Source: W425 sp964503235
GTDB taxonomy: Bacteria > Chloroflexota > Dehalococcoidia > Dehalococcoidales > RBG-16-60-22
Reading direction: 5' to 3'
Length of the DNA: 14,190 bases
Assembly (NCBI GenBank): GCA_964503235.1
Contig: CAZCZJ010000062.1
Location: 1-14,190 of the forward strand
In this document: in pieces, positions 13,506-14,190 of the stretch
Layout of the letters: the number at the start of each line of letters is the position of its first letter
How positions within the stretch are numbered: the stretch's first letter is position 1
Notes under the pieces: model-generated
Databases searched by the model: none
The model's input: only the letters and a program-made list of their open reading frames with translations
What the model was told of the DNA's origin: nothing
Made by a program: the position numbers and the translations under genes

Positions 13506-14190
13506 ATGAAAATAATGGCAATCGGCGACATAGTGGGACGACCCGGTCGGCAGATAATCCACGAGCTCCTGCACGGCATGCGTCGGCAGTACGAACTCGA
13601 CCTCGTGATTGCTAACGGGGAAAACGCGGCCGGGGGTTTCGGTCTCACGGTAAAAACCGCCCGTGAGCTGTTAAGGAACGGGGTTGACATTCTCACCTCC
13701 GGCAACCATATATGGGCTCAGAAGGAAATCATCCCCCATCTCGATGACGATGACTTACCCGTCATACGGCCGCTGAATTATCCCCCCGGTGTCCCCGGAC
13801 GCGGCTACCTGACGGTCGGGGAGGTCATGGTGGTGAATCTGCTGGGCAGGACGTTTATGGATAGCTACGATTGTCCGTTCCGGGCGATGGACGCGCTGCT
13901 GGCTAATCTCGAAAAGAAACCTCCGGTTATTATCGTGGACTTTCATGCCGAGGCTACCTCCGAGAAAATAGCTATGGGGCGTTACCTGGACGGACGGGTC
14001 AGCGCCGTACTCGGTACGCACACGCACGTGGGAACGATTGATACCAAAATACTTGCCGGAGGTACCGCCTACGTTACCGATATCGGCATGACCGGACCCA
14101 CCGACTCTATTATCGGCGACGACCCGGAGGGTGTAATGCAGCGCTTTCTTACCAAGATGCACCATCCGCTATCGGTAGGTAAAGGCAAGC
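13506..14190 (+). CDS. ymdB: YmdB-family metallophosphoesterase (partial, C-terminus beyond window)
   Basis: The open frame from ATG 13506 runs to the window end with 228 codons; the family is about 260-265 residues long, so some 35 are missing. It begins MKIMAIGDIVGRPGR, the standard YmdB opening. Binuclear metal-site residues are present: Asp8, Glu39-Asn40 (ANGENAAGG), Asn67-His68 (SGNHIW), His147 (VDFHAEATSEK), and His172 and His174 (GTHTHVG). ITDVGMTGP is matched by VTDIGMTGPTDS near the end. In Bacillus YmdB is a phosphodiesterase, reported to act on 2',3'-cyclic nucleotides and to affect biofilm and motility; the role here is inferred. There is no clear Shine-Dalgarno sequence; a palindromic repeat lies directly upstream. 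Position next to rny is a common arrangement. Confidence 0.93.
   Translation, partial: MKIMAIGDIVGRPGRQIIHELLHGMRRQYELDLVIANGENAAGGFGLTVKTARELLRNGVDILTSGNHIWAQKEIIPHLDDDDLPVIRPLNYPPGVPGRGYLTVGEVMVVNLLGRTFMDSYDCPFRAMDALLANLEKKPPVIIVDFHAEATSEKIAMGRYLDGRVSAVLGTHTHVGTIDTKILAGGTAYVTDIGMTGPTDSIIGDDPEGVMQRFLTKMHHPLSVGKGK

Noticed and set aside
13261..13521. Minus-strand frame containing CEERSDEAI and CHASLAMT peptides
   Set aside because: This is the well-known spurious translation of the dispersed palindromic repeat at 13418-13493 and overlaps rny and ymdB.

Overview
The window looks like a stretch of a bacterial chromosome of moderate G+C. It is most plausibly from Chloroflexota, class Dehalococcoidia. 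That assignment is an inference from the mix of genes (bifurcating-type EtfBA with a membrane partner, a bicupin, an Eis-like acetyltransferase, recA-recX-rny-ymdB) and from the abundant G/C-tract palindromic repeats between genes. No rRNA, tRNA, CRISPR array, transposase or phage gene was seen.

Layout. Positions 1-2730 (minus strand) hold an electron-transfer operon: etfB, then etfA with an N-terminal two-cluster ferredoxin domain, then the N-terminal membrane half of an ETF-linked membrane oxidoreductase cut by the window edge. Positions 3102-4010 (minus) hold a two-domain cupin gene interrupted by one in-frame TAG. Positions 4496-5661 (plus) hold surE and acpS, overlapping by 4 bp. Positions 5669-7210 (minus) hold a YtcJ-type amidohydrolase, which converges on acpS and diverges from nadE (7289-8017, plus) through a 78-bp spacer with face-to-face promoters. 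Positions 8319-9530 (minus) hold an Eis-like N-acetyltransferase. Positions 10059 to the end (plus) hold recA, recX, rny (RNase Y) and the start of ymdB.

Intergenic DNA. All four long gaps (2731-3101, 4011-4495, 8018-8318, 9531-10058) carry copies of one palindrome-rich repeat family. Two copies (2809-3098 and 9754-9989) have recognisable imperfect terminal inverted repeats, so the family looks like a MITE. A separate palindrome of the widespread 'TCATTGCGAG...GCAATCTC' type lies between rny and ymdB.

How the genes work together. The Etf operon probably carries electrons from acyl-CoA or similar dehydrogenases to the quinone pool, with possible ferredoxin/NADH coupling. recA and recX form a recombinase-modulator pair separated by a terminator, and rny and ymdB are RNA- and signalling-related genes often found beside them. 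The middle genes (surE, acpS, nadE) are housekeeping functions interleaved with single accessory enzymes. I found no multi-gene system that looks undescribed. The most interesting items are the repeat family and its placement beside promoters, the cupin gene with its amber codon, and the shared-centre divergent promoter.
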